From assembly GCA_963921195.1 (NCBI GenBank), contig OY992538.1:15152330-15216329 (forward strand): 64,000 nucleotides of DNA, written 5' to 3'. A program made the translations under genes and the position numbers. Within the stretch, counting starts at the first letter, position 1; the number at the start of each line of letters is the position of its first letter. The DNA is from Pegoplata infirma. Lineage: Eukaryota > Arthropoda > Insecta > Diptera > Anthomyiidae. Positions 32,001 to 43,698 of this stretch are shown here, one piece after another. The notes under the pieces are model-generated. The model was given only the letters and a program-made list of their open reading frames with translations. It searched no databases and was not told where the DNA came from.

Positions 32001-33719
32001 AAAAATACTACTAAAAGGGCCTTAACATTGTTATACTTTGTGTGTTGAAATGTTTTATTCAAACAAAAATTTTGTTTAAATTTTAAATAAACATAATAAA
32101 ATTGAAAAGTCGAAAGCAAAATATTATTTTTTGAAAAATTTCAAAATATTTTCTGATACGTTATACATTTAAAAAAAAAGTAAATTATACAAAATCCATT
32201 ATACAAAGTGTGATAATGTTAAACCTGATCAATTTTGCTCACTAAAGTGCTGATGTTTTTTTGCAAAAAAAAATTTACAAAATGTTCCTAGACTGCTTCT
32301 CTAGAACTAGTTTTGATGGTGACAATTTCAAACAAAAATCATGGGTTAAAGAATAGGATAAAGAATTTGTTCTAGAATGACTTAAAGAACCGTTCCATAC
32401 ATGGGTTCCTAGACTACTTCCCTAGAACTAGTTCTGATGGTGACAATTTCAAACAAAAATCATCACTCTGAGAACGAGATAGAGAACTAGTGACTAAGAA
32501 GTACTCGTACATGACTTCTACACCACTTCTATAAAACAAATACTATAAAACTAAAAAAAAAAAAATGTGTCAGGGACTTAGTAAATTTTATAATTTTTTT
32601 TCGGGACTTATAAGGAGTTCACAATTACTACCTTATACCCTGTTCTCACGTACAGCTAAAACCCGTTTTAAACAACAATATTTTTATGATTTTTTTTGCC
32701 ATCTTTAATTTGGAAAAATATGTATTGTTCATTATTAATATGTTACGACTATACCCTAAAATTTTACATTTCTCGTCAGTTAGTGGTTATCTTGTTTCTT
32801 GATTATACTAATTTGTTTCCGTTTTTTGTGACAACTTTTTAAACTTAATTTGTTGTTTTTTAGTTTGCTATTTTAAAATTTTAATTAAAACTATTTTAAT
32901 GAATTTGTTGAGAAAAAATTTAATGATTTTTTAGTATTTAAACTGGTTACACATTTATTCCCGAACTAGTTTTATATAGTAAAATTGAATTAGTGAATAC
33001 ACAACTTTTAGAAGGCATTCCTGAAGTACTTCCACATTCATGCCACAATAGCTTCTTGGAAGTAGTTCCTGTCGTGACCATTTCAAAGAAAAATCATGGG
33101 TTAAAGAATGGGATAAAGAACTGGTTCTAGAACTAGTTCTGGTGGTGACAATTTTAAACAAAAATCATGGGTTACAGAATGGGATAAACAATTGGTTCTA
33201 GAATGACTTATGGAACCGTTCCATAGAAGGTGTGATTGTTCCTAGACTACTTCCCAAGAACTAGTTCTGAGGGTGACAATTTCAAACAAAAATCATGACT
33301 CTGAGAACGAGATAGAGAACTAGTTGAGCTAAAAAGAAGGACTCTAGCACTAGTTCTGGAAGTCCTCCAAGTTTTGCTGGGTTTGTGATATTTATCGCAA
33401 TGAATATTTTTCGATTTTCATCATGATGGATATTTATTTTTTAAACAAAAATATTTATTTTATTTTTTTGAACAAATTGAAAAATATTTTGAACTTTAAA
33501 AATAAATATTTTGATGAAAACAAAAAAATAAAACGTTTTCCGGTCCTTGCAAAAAATACTAAAAATTTTTGAAAATCCCGAAAATTTCAAAAAAATCCCG
33601 TGAATCCCGGGATTCAAAATATCCCGAAAATCCCGGGATCCCGAAATCGGGATCCCGAAAATTTTTCTTCAATCCCGAATCCCGGGATTCAGAAAAACCA
33701 ATCCCGATTGGAAGCCCTA
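29100..33719. mobile_element. hAT-like element with TAGGGCTTCCAATC ends
   Basis: Long inverted ends start TAGGGCTTCCAATCGGGAT and contain many GGGATTTTCGGGAT words. The 8-bp duplication GTACTGAC flanks it (29092-29099 and 33720-33727). The interior has only short ORFs (for example 30197-30481 and 30691-30930 on the minus strand), not recognised as transposase. It carries a CCCAGC-ended element at 31315-33381. Confidence 0.9.
31315..33381. mobile_element. Element with CCCAGCAAAACTT ends
   Basis: The ends are CCCAGCAAAACTT in inverted orientation, flanked by TT on both sides. Near both ends are arrays built on the self-complementary words GAACTAGTTC and TCTAGAACTAG, with a ~90-bp tandem unit (ATCATGGGTTAAAGAATGGG) at 32300-32490 and 33050-33330. 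It has no ORF of note. Two other elements in the window (40821-41759 and 59611-62121) have similar ends and 2-bp flanks. Confidence 0.75.
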
Positions 33720-34572
33720 GTACTGACTTTGTTTACATTTATGCGTTTATCTAAAAAACTGTTAAAGTGGAATAGGTGCATTTTGTTATGAACCTCCTCA
33801 TTTGTGCTCACGTGTTAAAAAACATACTAAACTAACTTTGAATCACATTAGTACGCCACAAAACCATTTAAATAAGTGTTTTTGCAACTAAAAACATTTT
33901 TTACATTCAAAAAAAAATTTCGATCGAAAAAAATTTACACTCTAAGGCCTCTGTTCTGTCTTTCACAACTTTTCAATTCACATGAAAATTTCCGAATCAC
34001 ATGAAATAAAGTTTAGTGTTTTGTTGATGACGTTTTCATTCGAAGTTGAAATCGAATAATTAAAATTAAAAAAATTATAAGGAAAAAAGTGCATTCGTTT
34101 TACTTTCACCAAATTTTATTTATGTGAAACAATACGAAAAAGAAATTCTGATGTGAAATCTAGAACACCAAAAAAATTCGAAAATTTTCATTTTCACATT
34201 TTTTATGTGAATTACTTTTTTTGGAACAGCGGCCTAAAATATATTTTTTTACAAAAATGTCCAAAAAAATTTTTTGCTTAAAATAAAATCATTCTAGACA
34301 GCATTCTCATGCATTTGAGTATCCCGCCGAGTCGACTTTTATTTTTTTCTTGTTTTTACTACATAAATATATTTTTTTTTTTAAATATTCGGCTTCGGTT
34401 TGGCCGAATAGTGAAAATTTGGCCGAATATTCGGCTTCGGCTTCGGCCAAAAAAGGTGTATTCGGTCGGACACTACCATTATTGGACTTAGGCTCCATAT
34501 AAAAATTTCACCCGATACATACTCAGTTAAAGCGGTTTATTGGCCACAAATAGAAACCTATTTTCAAACCCG

Positions 34573-35325
34573 TCTTCAAACAAGTTTAGGTTGTCTTAAA
34601 ATGGTGACAATATCGGATAATGACATTTCACTTCTCTTCATTTTGAACTTTAAAAATCGTTAACACGAAAATTCTAGCTGATCATGTTTTCGAGTTATTG
34701 CTAAATAATTTCACTGTTCGACAACAAAAACCTCCCAGTGGAATATCTAACTTATTCTTATAGATTTTGGTCTCCTGAATCTTAATCTGCTATCCAATTT
34801 TTTCTAGCACGTACCGTTTTTGAGATATTCGCTGTTAAAAATACCGTTTTCGAGTTATTTCGAAATAATTACACTGTTCGATAACAAAACCTCCTTGTGG
34901 AAAATGCAACGGATTCTTATAGATTTTGGTCTTCTGAATCCAAATCTGCCATCCAATTTTTATTATTATTCGCTGTTAAAAAGTCAAAAACCAAAAATTT
35001 TACACTTTTGGGGGCCCACTGTTATGTTGTTTTCAACTAATTGGACTTGATTTCATATCAATTGGATCTCCTGATTCCAAAACTGCAATCCAAATTTTTT
35101 TAGCATGTTCGCGAATATCTCGAAAATGGATTGCAGTTTTGGAATCAAGAGATCCATTTTATATGAAATCAAGTCCTATTTTTGGGAGAATCTGTAACAG
35201 TGGACCACCAAAAGTACGAAATTATTGGTTTATTGACTTTTTAACTGCGAATATCTCAAAAACGGTACAAGCATTATCCGATTTTGTCATTATTTTAACA
35301 CAACCTAAACTTGCTTGAAGAGGGT
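34573..35325. mobile_element. Fold-back element inside the family A repeat
   Basis: The ends CTTCAAACAAGTTTAGGTTG and CTTCAAGCAAGTTTAGGTTG are inverted. Inner words such as CCAAAACTGCAATCC and ATTCGCTGTTAAAAAGTCAA recur in reverse complement, so most of the element is an imperfect palindrome. No coding capacity. Confidence 0.7.
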
Positions 35326-35604
35326 TGTGTTTTACTCAAATTTGGTTTGTGAGTGTTTTTTTATACTTATTAAAGATTTGACAAAAGATTGATACAATCG
35401 GTCCATGTTGAACTTGCGGCCCATTTTCCGGGAAACACTCGTGTAGGTTATTATATGGTCGGTATTGACCGACTAAAATTTTCTTAATTGTTTTTTTAGT
35501 GCATAAAAACTTATTAAAAATAATATCCAACCATTCCACTGTATACAATAGATAATAATTTCCTTTTGATTGTGTTTTTTTTTTGTTAAAATTGTTATAA
35601 TTAC

Positions 35605-35832
35605 CTTATATTGATCCAAAACAAAATATTCAGCTAATATATCAGTGTGACTGAGACACTGTAAGACGGCATTCATGAAACAAGTATTGCCATGATTTTT
35701 AAGACCCATAACACCTGGTGTTTGATCACTAGGCCACTGGTAGCCACCAATGGGCGGCACACGATCTGTTGTTGATGATATTGTAGTATGACCATTAGTA
35801 GCGGTTGCTGCGGTAGTATTAAGTTTGTTAGA
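35605..35832 (-). CDS. Usp15-31: Ubiquitin-specific protease, Cys-box exon (USP31/USP43 type)
   Basis: This exon of 228 nt (76 codons) starts a papain-like USP deubiquitinase that removes ubiquitin from proteins. The reading shows [18 protein letters not shown], the Cys box of the USP family; the catalytic Cys is codon 51 of the exon (35682-35680). About 40 Ser/Thr-rich, probably disordered residues precede it. The exon is bounded by a T-rich tract ending CAG at 35833 and by AAG|GTAATT at 35604, so it is phase 0 at its 3' end. No in-frame ATG precedes the Cys box within the exon, so it is internal and the start codon lies further upstream, probably outside the window. The USP31/USP43 assignment rests on the AEYF and DQYK stretch and on the next exons. 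The gene symbol is from memory of the fly orthologue. Confidence 0.93.
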
Positions 35833-36039
35833 CTGCAACAAAAAAAAAGTTTACAAAACAAGGAAATTATTAAAATATCAAAATATTAAATTAAATGGAA
35901 TGTAAACAAAAAAAAAAAAAAACTTAATAGCTGGATTGATAAGGCTATGGAAATGAAATTTAAGTCTAGCAAAAATGCTTAATAACAGTTCTCTTTGCGT
36001 AATTGTCTGTTTTTAAGACTTTCGGTGCTTTAAGGCGGT

Positions 36040-36660
36040 GCAAATTTTTTAAAAATGTTTCCCATGTATTTGTGGTAGTGACAAAATTGCAATATAACAT
36101 GTTTGCAAGTGTAAAATTTTTAACGTGAGAATACAATCACGGTATTCATGTCAGAAATTTTTACCCTTGCAAAGTGTGAAATGCAAAATTTTTTACAACA
36201 AACACATGAGATAAAATAAAACAAAACAAAATATGTTACTTGTGTTTGTTGTAAAAAAATTAGCATTTTGCAACTTTGCAAGGGTAAAAATTTCTGACGT
36301 GAATACTGTCAATATTAATGGTATTCTCCTCCCTTGCAAAAGTGCAAGATTGCAAAAACTGTCGCAACAACTTTGCAATATAACATGTTTGCAAGTGTAA
36401 AATTTTTAACGTGAGAATACAATGACGGTATTCATGTCAGAAATGTTTACCCTTGCAAAAAGCGAAATGCAATATTTATTACAACAAACACATGAGATGA
36501 AATTAAACGAACAAATATTTTATGCGTGTTTGTTGTAATAAATGTTGCATTTCGCACTTTGCAAGGGTAAAAATTTCTGACGTGAATACCGTCCTCCCTT
36601 GCAAAAGTGAAAGATTGCAAAAACTGTCGCAAGAACTTTTATGATTTTGTGTTGCCTATT
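36040..36660. repeat. Tandemly duplicated fold-back unit (about 290 bp, two copies)
   Basis: Each copy begins CTTTGCAATATAACATGTTT/GCAATATAACATGTTTGCAA. It contains CCCTTGCAAAG...ACAACAAACACATGAGAT and then the inverse order TGTTTGTTGTAA...GCAAGGGTAAAAATTTCTGA. The second copy starts near 36370. Each copy is a hairpin of about 80-bp arms. Confidence 0.8.
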
Positions 36661-37180
36661 GCAAATTTGCTATTTTGCATCTTTGCATAAATCAAATTGC
36701 TAACATAAATACCATTATTATATTTTGTACCACTGTAATTTAAATTTACCAATATATTTATCCAAAAATCATAATTTTATAATTTCAAAATTTAGCTGCC
36801 AATTTTATACTTTTGCAATCAATTGACTTAAAAACTTAATAGCATTTGTAATGAAATAGAAATACTAAAATAAAACTAAACGAAAAATCAAATCAATATT
36901 TCTTTGAAAAATGCAATAATTGCGCGTGGTTAAAAAAATAAATAAAACTTAATATGTGTATGCAACATAAAATCAATATTCGTTTTGTTCTTAAATTTTT
37001 TTGTATTTCAAGACCAAATGGCAAAATGTTGTAAAAAAAAGAGCTACAAGAAGATGTCTGTATTCAGGGCATTATTAACGAGGAGTATAATAATGATAGA
37101 GAAAAACGTTAAAAACAACAATAAAAAAATTTAAATTGACATGGCCGAATTTATCAGTACTCTACACAATGTAAAAAAAA
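36661..37180. other. Unclassified intronic sequence
   Basis: AT-rich sequence with no recognisable gene or repeat end. Confidence 0.4.
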
Positions 37181-38285
37181 AAAAATTGAGTAAACATTTT
37201 TGGGATCGCTAAAGGGTCTGTAAAAGGCTATTATAGTCAAAAATTTCATCTTTTTTAGCTCTATCTCGTTTAGTTTTTGAGATATAACCAAAATACAAAA
37301 TAAACATCCTTTTGCTTTTATCTTGTTTATTAAAGAAGTTATTCGCAATTTAAAAATCTAGCAAAAAGTGATCTGAGATCGCTAAAGTGGTTATGGAGGG
37401 GTAATAATAGCCAAAATATCATCCATTTTGTCTTATCTCGCTTAGTTTTTGAAATATAACAAAAATAAAAAATAAACGTCCATTTGCTTGTATCTTGCTT
37501 ATTTAAGAAGTTATTAGCAATTTTAAAATATAGCAAAGAAAAAATGTATCTTTGATCTCGTATGGGGTTATGGAGGGGTGATAATGGCAAAAATATTATC
37601 AAAATAAATCGTTAAAGGGGTTATGGAGGAGTAATAATGGCCAAAATTTGTTTTATCTCGCTTAGTTTTTGAAATGTAACAAAAAACAAAATAAACGTCC
37701 TTTTGCTTGTATTTTGCTTATTTAAGAAGTTATTCCCAATTTAAAAATATAGCAAAAAAAATTGATCTGTGATCGCTAAAGGGGTTATGGAGGGGTAATA
37801 ATGGCAAAAATATTATCAAAATAAATTTTTTCTATGCTAGATTTTTAAATAGCGAATAACTTTTTAATTAAGTAAGATACAAGCAAAATGATGTAAATTT
37901 TGTACCTCAAAAACTAACCGAGATAGAGCAAAATGGATGAAATATTTGCGATTAGTACCCCACTATAACCCCTTTAGAGATCAAGATCAATTTTTTTTGC
38001 TTTATTTTTAAATTGCGAATAACTTCTTAAATAAGCTGGATACAAGCAAAAGAGCGTTAATATGGTGTTAATATCTCAAAAACAAAAGCGAGATAGAGCA
38101 AAATGGAAGAAATTTTTGACACTATTATCCTTCCATAACCCCCTTAGCGAGTGCAGATGAATTTTTTTCTTTGCTAGATTTTTAAATTCCGAATAACTTC
38201 TTAATTTAGCTAGATAAAAAGCAGAAGGACCTTAATTTGAAATTTTAATTATATTTCAAAAACTAATCGATGAAATTAAAAAAAA
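37181..38285. repeat. About 185-bp repeats, several direct then inverted
   Basis: Units carry GGTTATGGAGGGGTAATAAT, TTATCTCGCTTAGTTTTTGA, CTTTTGCTTGTATCTTGCTT and AAGAAGTTATTCGCAATTTA. Three to four run forward from 37181 to about 37840. From about 37840 the same words appear in reverse complement (GCTAGATTTTTAAAT...CTCAAAAACTAACCGAGATA). The whole is a multi-unit palindrome. Confidence 0.85.
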
Positions 38286-39161
38286 AAATTTAAAAAAAAA
38301 AATTTAAAAAAAAACTTTTCAAAAAAAAATATTTTCAAAAAATATTAATTTTTTTGATGACAAATATGTTGTCAATTTTTTTTTGATAAAAAAAATATAT
38401 CGTGAACCTATATTCAAAATATGCCAACTCAAATTTGACGGAAATGAGTTTCCGATGGCATAAAAATTTCAGAGCAAAAAAATAATTTGTTGTCGTTTTA
38501 CATCCATTTTTGTTATTATGCTAACTCAAAGTACATATTTTTTTGGTGGAAATAAATGCCAACTCCCATTGTAAATTTCCAAAACAATTTAAAAAATTTT
38601 TTAAAAAAAAATTAGACCACATATCTTATTGCATTTGCCATGCTAAACACGAATCTTGTAAAGATTTTGATATCTAATGACTGATTCTCGAGATATTGCC
38701 ATTTTGAAAATATCGGTAGTGTTTGCAAAAAAAAATTGCTTATATTTATGTAACCTTCAATTTATTTATTAGATTGAAACATTATGAATGGGGAAAATAA
38801 AGTCAATGATATAAGCTTTCAAAATAGCTAGTTTGGAGTGACCCTATTACAATACAGCGTGAGTTACAGAGTGCCAAAGTTGACCACCCTGAGATTAAAA
38901 GGCTTTTGGAGCTTGTAACTTTTAAAAATATGCAAAGATTTTTAATTTTTTGTTCAGTTTTTGCAATTACCGTACTAAGGATAACAAAAACAAAAAAAAA
39001 AAAAATTTTAAAAATTTTTCTGAAAAAAAATGTATTTTTATTTTCCGACAAAATATGCCAACTCTAAAAAAATATTTGTTTTTTGATATAGTAATAAATG
39101 CCATCTCTGAAAAATACGCAAACAAGTGCAAAATATGAAAATTTTTGTATAGGTAAAAATT
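38286..39161. other. Unclassified sequence with low-complexity A tracts
   Basis: Homopolymer-rich sequence with repeated ATGCCAACTC words (38420, 38550, 39055). Similar ATGCCAACT words reappear beyond the hAT at 41950, so the hAT probably landed in one older repeat. No gene. Confidence 0.4.
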
Positions 39162-39937
39162 GTTTAGAACAGCGGTTACCAACCTTTTTGGTTCGCGTAC
39201 CCCTAATTTCAAATTTTATCAGCCGCGTACCCCCTAACAAGTTTTTTGATTTTGCTAAAAACCAAGGATTCCAAAACCGTTAAAAACAAAAAAAACTAAA
39301 TTCTTAAACGGCGTGTGGACCGATCTGAATTTTTAACAAATTAGTTTCAAATATTTTTTTTTTTTTTTAATTTTGCAGTGATGGTTTTGGAATCCTAGGG
39401 TACCCTCTTTTCCAGGCCCGGAAGAAAAAAATCATATTTTGCAATTTTAATGTAATTTTTTTTATATTAAAGCAAAAAGTTGATTTTCGGGTTTCTCCAA
39501 AATGTATCCATATTTTTCCACCTCTGGGTTTTGAAGGTAAGCGGTATCCTACAAAGCTGATATTTAAAATCTAAATAGATGTGATTAACTAGATCTCATA
39601 AAATCCATAATTAAGAAGATCTAATCAAATTTGAATTTTTGACAATTTTTTCAGCGCTTAAGGGTTACCCCAAGATGAATTGCGATCTTCCTGAAATGTT
39701 AACCACATCTTTTTGGCATCTATTTTCACCAATCCCGCATATCGCCCAAGCGAAAGAGCATTTCTCGCTCCGCCCTAGTCCCCAGTCTCAATTTATTTTT
39801 GTAGCTTATTGCGTTTCAAGGATTTTAAGGAATTTATATTTAAAAAAATATTTTTTTAATGACTCCCGATTAACTTTAAGTAAAAAGAAAGTGAAAATTT
39901 TTTGAAAAAGTGTGTTTTTTTTAAATTATAGGACTCA

Positions 39938-40537
39938 CAAGGGAAGTCTCTCTGGTGTCACCTTCATGAAATTTGGATATGTTGTTAAGAACGAAAATTA
40001 ATTCGACACGTATTTTTTTAGCGGCCCAAACTCATTTTTAGTGGGGGTCGATTTGTATGGGGGGAAATTGGTATTTTTCAGTTTTCTACGATTTACGCCT
40101 ATTTAAAAAAAATATATATTGGCATGTGTGATATCAGACTAAAGGTATTAAAAATACCTATCTCGTGGTGCTAACAACGGGCTAAAGAAGTTAATATTTT
40201 TCGACTTATTAACAAAAATGTCTTAAAATTTTGGTATTTTACTCAATATGACGAAAAGTTTTGCACGTTTGGACACGTTCTTAGCACACGTAGATAGGTT
40301 TTCCAAAGACCTTTCATTTGATATGTAACATGACTATGATTGCATATGATGTTTGCATAATATAGGAGATAAACAAAAAAAACTAAAAGATGTCCTTGTC
40401 TTCCCCCCTCCTTTTTACCCCCTAAATATTAATTTGGGCCGCTAAAAAAAAAATATGTATCCCTTTATTTTTTCTGATCTACAAAATAAAACCAATTCCA
40501 TAAAGATCCGCGGGTGACACTAGGGAGACTTCCCTTG
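39938..40537. mobile_element. 600-bp TIR element with 3-bp target duplication
   Basis: Ends CAAGGGAAGTCTCTCTGGTG and CAAGGGAAGTCTCCCTAGTG are inverted. TCA flanks both sides (39935-39937 and 40538-40540). The 3-bp duplication would fit PIF/Harbinger-like elements but the sequence TCA is not their usual target, so the class is open. No ORF of note. Confidence 0.75.
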
Positions 40538-40820
40538 TCAACCAATCTTAAACCGATTCTCAATCTTATTGTTTTGTTTAATAGGTAAAACTCATGACTG
40601 TGATCACGTAAAACGATAGTTGACTATCGTCGATTTTTGGAGCCTTGTTGCTTCTAAACTAATCAAAATGTTTCCAAATTTTTTTATGTTTCTGGATTAG
40701 ACAAGACTCTTTAATAATTTAATCAAGAAAAACTTTCAAATTTCCCTTCAAAACGATATGTATTTTGATGTCGTTTATGCATCGTCTATCGTTTTCGTTT
40801 TACGTGATTAGCAACCATAT

Positions 40821-41759
40821 CCCAGCAAAACTTTGGTAATGGGTAGAGATTATATAACACATTACCAGGTAATGTATATACCTTATTTGTAGCATTATTT
40901 TAGGATGTCTTACCAAACATTTGTTCCACAACGTATTATTTTAAAGTTTAAAATAATGCATTACTAATAATTTGCTACGTAATGCATGATTATTGGAAAA
41001 AACGTATTTCGTATTTATTATTTCTACACATTAAATCATGGATGACTTATATTTGGTTACATTATGTATTATTTGAAAGTTTGAAATAATGTATTATTTA
41101 TAATTGGATGCATAATGCAATACAATATCATAAAAAATAATAATTTTATAAAAAAATGCATAAGTTTAAACTAGAGATGGGCTCACGAAAGGAAATTTCT
41201 AACGACACACACTTACGATCATATTTTATCTACTTACACTCACTTACAATCACGTGAGCAAATTTAATACAAATTTTTTTTTTTTTTTTTTATTTTATTA
41301 AGAATTAACATATAATTACAAATCATATACTAATTTTACCTAACCGAGAACTGGTAACAATGACCTTCGTCTCGTTGTAGCGAAACAGACCAAGGCCTCT
41401 GGTGGGAATCGAACCCACGACCCCCAGACTCATAGGCTAGCACGCTACCAACTAGCCTACTGGGGCGCCTAAATACAAAATTACTTTTTCACTACTAGTA
41501 ACACCTTATATATTATCTTCTGGTATGCTATATTATTTCATTTCTCGTAACCTATAAAATATCATATATTTTACACCTTACTCGTATTCTTCGTTATAAA
41601 TTTATGACTTATTTTATACCTTACTGGTATTCTTTGTGATAATGTGGATGCATTACTTTGAGTCTCATCGCCTGTTAAAATCATCAATGCTGCAATGTAT
41701 AAAATAAGAGATCCTATACCTTATTTTATACCTTATTTGGTAATCTAAGTTTTTCTGGG
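40821..41759. mobile_element. Second element with CCCAGCAAAACTT-type ends
   Basis: Ends CCCAGCAAAACTTTGG and CCCAGAAAAACTTAGA are inverted and flanked by AT on both sides. The interior is rich in palindromic words around ATAATGCATTAT and TACGTAATGCA. It carries a tRNA-derived SINE. Confidence 0.7.
41274..41471 (-). mobile_element. tRNA-derived SINE
   Basis: Read on the minus strand it starts GGCGCCCCAGTAGGCTAGTT with a pol III A box (TAGGCTAGTTGG) and B box (GGTTCGATTCC), so the head derives from a tRNA gene. A ~100-bp body and a long A-tail (seen as T at 41274-41292) follow. AATACAAA is duplicated on the two sides (41266-41273 and 41472-41479), as expected for L1-type target-primed insertion. 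Confidence 0.9.
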
Positions 41760-42080
41760 ATCTTTCAAAAAAAATTTCGCGTACCCCCGCGGGCAGTTTC
41801 GCGTACCCCCTAGTGGTACGCGTACCATAGGTTGGTAACCGCTGGTTTAGAATATTTAAACCATCCTGTGGAAGGTACATTGTTTATTTTTGCAATAATA
41901 TGCGAAATAACTAACTTTTTAGCTCTCCTGAACAGTATGCTTTTTCGAGTTGGCATTTATTGAATATAGTTCGACGATATATAGCACATTTCATGACGAA
42001 TCACACAATTTTGGACACGAACCCTTCGATTTCTCTAATAAAATTGTAAATTTATTTTACTCATTATATCCTGTGGTACT

Positions 42081-42870
42081 CATTATACCCTGTGGTACAG
42101 GGTATAATGAGGTAGTGCTGATGTTCGTAACTACCCGAAATATTGGTCCTAGACCTACCTTCAAGTATACCGATCGACTCAGAATTACTTTTTGAGTCGA
42201 ATTAGCGATGTCCGTCCGTCCGTCTGTCCATCGATACAGGTCGCAATTTTCAATCAATTGACTTGAAATCAATTGACTGGCCCAAGGACGAAGCCTATTG
42301 AAATTGGAGAAAATCGGTTCATGTTAAGACGTAGCCCCCATACAAACGCCCCCTTTGGATTCGTCTTAAATGACTGTAATAACCATATTATAACAGATAT
42401 TGCTTTGAAATTTAGCAGGTAATCAAATTTTATGCATGAATTATCATTTCAAATTTCAAGGCAATCGGGTCAGTCCTTCTGGTAGTCCCCATACAAACCA
42501 CCCTCCCGTTATTCAAATAATTTCCTCAAAGTTCATAAAAATGTAAATATTTGATAAGAACTTTTATTTTTAGGTGTTAAACGTGTACTTTAGTAACCTA
42601 ATAAAAATCGGAATAAATTTGGAAAATTTTTAGACTTAGTCCCCCATATAAAAATTTCGACCGATATTCAGTTAGATCGGTCTATTGACAAAAAAAAAAA
42701 ACAATTCCACTAAAATTTGATATGTGAATGTTTTCTACACTAAATAAAGATTTAACAAAAGACAGACCCAATCGGTCCATGTTTGGACTTGGGACCCATT
42801 TCCCGGAAAACAATGGTGTAGGGTATCATATGGTCGGTCTTGACCGACTATAACTTTCTTACTTGTTTTT
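42081..42870 (-). repeat. Helentron-like repeat, family A, complete minus copy
   Basis: The minus-strand copy has hairpin GTCGGTCTTGACCGAC at 42834-42849, the CCCTACACC end, and TGTACCACAGGGTATAATGA at the other end. It contains CGATGTCCGTCCGTCCGTCT and the other family A landmarks. A partial second ACTCATTATACCCTGTGGTA sits just outside. Confidence 0.8.
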
Positions 42871-43395
42871 TTTTTTTTTGTAAAATTACCTTGGAATTTT
42901 GTACAATTACGAAAAAAAATTGTAAAATTACAAATAAAAATTTAAATTTCGATCAAAATTTGTTTGTTCAAAACAAGAAACACTGTCAAATATTGGTAAA
43001 ATAGGTTAACGGGACTTTTTCTAGTAATTTGACAAGTTTTTTTTAAGTGTAACTTGGAATAAAAGGATGAAAATTGGTGTGCAAGTTGCATTTAATACGT
43101 AGTAAAACATAACAAACAGTGTAAGAAAATTGTAGTCGGTCAGGACTGACCATATAATACCCTACACCAGTGTTTTTGTGAAAATGTGTCCCAAGTCCAA
43201 ACATGGATCCGATTGGACCTACCTCTTGTTAGAACAAAATTTGAGTGAAAACGAAATTTGAGTGAAATAGGCCAATAAACCGATTTAACAGAATGAATAT
43301 CGGTCGAAATTTGTATATGAGGACTAACTCTATAAATGGTCCAATTATAATCAGATTTGATTTTGTTATTAAAGTACACATTTAACACCTACGAA

Positions 43396-43535
43396 CATAG
43401 GGGCATGTCACAGACTCAATTCCGTTCGGATTTGGAAAAAGTGGTTTACTCGTAAAACGCAAAACGATTTTTATTTTTTCGGAATAAAATCACTTTCAAA
43501 AATCAAAGTGGAATTGAATTGCAATATTAAAAATC
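43396..43535. mobile_element. Fragment of a GGGCATGTCACAG MITE
   Basis: GGGGCATGTCACAGACTCAA and the following TTCCGTTCGGA, GGTTTACTCGTAAAACGCAA and TCACTTTCAAAAATCAAAGT recur in the fuller copy at 61152-61383. The right end is missing here. Confidence 0.65.
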
Positions 43536-43698
43536 ATTTCAAATTTTAATGAATTTTGAGAGATTTTTGTAAAAATCGGGAGGGTGGTTTGCCTGGGGAC
43601 TACAAGTCGAACTGGTCCGATTTCTTTTTAAATTTGGAATGATGCTATTTTAATATCAAATCCGTTTACTTGGCAAATTTTGAAAGGAAACCTATTAT

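Larger units (their letters stand above)
28900..33799. mobile_element. MITE with GAGGAGGTTCATAAC ends, itself interrupted
   Basis: The inverted ends GAGGAGGTTCATAACAAAA are at 28900 and 33799. It is flanked by ATTT on both sides (28896-28899 and 33800-33803), and the related element at 43699-43991 shows the uninterrupted sequence there. Without the inner hAT the MITE is about 280 bp. The superfamily is unknown. Confidence 0.8.
28782..34475. mobile_element. hAT-like element with TAGTGTCCGACC ends, carrying further insertions
   Basis: The ends are TAGTGTCCGACCGAATATTC and its inverse, rich in TTCGGCCGAA words. An exact 8-bp duplication CCATTATT flanks it (28774-28781 and 34476-34483). A short intact relative with the same ends lies at 43699-43991. 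Without its insert this copy would be only about 0.8 kb. It has no transposase. Confidence 0.9.
28580..35497 (-). repeat. Helentron-like repeat, family A, exploded by nested insertions
   Basis: The outer pieces 28580-28781, 34476-34572 and 35326-35497 are collinear with the minus-strand family A copy at 42081-42870. They end in GTCGGTATTGACCGAC and ATTATATGG. Two insertions separate them: a hAT element (28782-34475) and a fold-back element (about 34573-35325). Confidence 0.75.
39170..41844. mobile_element. hAT-like element with CAGCGGTTACCAACC ends
   Basis: Inverted ends CAGCGGTTACCAACCTTTTT against CAGCGGTTACCAACCTATGG, followed by CGCGTACCCC words. An exact 8-bp duplication GTTTAGAA flanks it (39162-39169 and 41845-41852). 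It is 2675 bp with three internal insertions and no transposase ORF. Confidence 0.92.
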
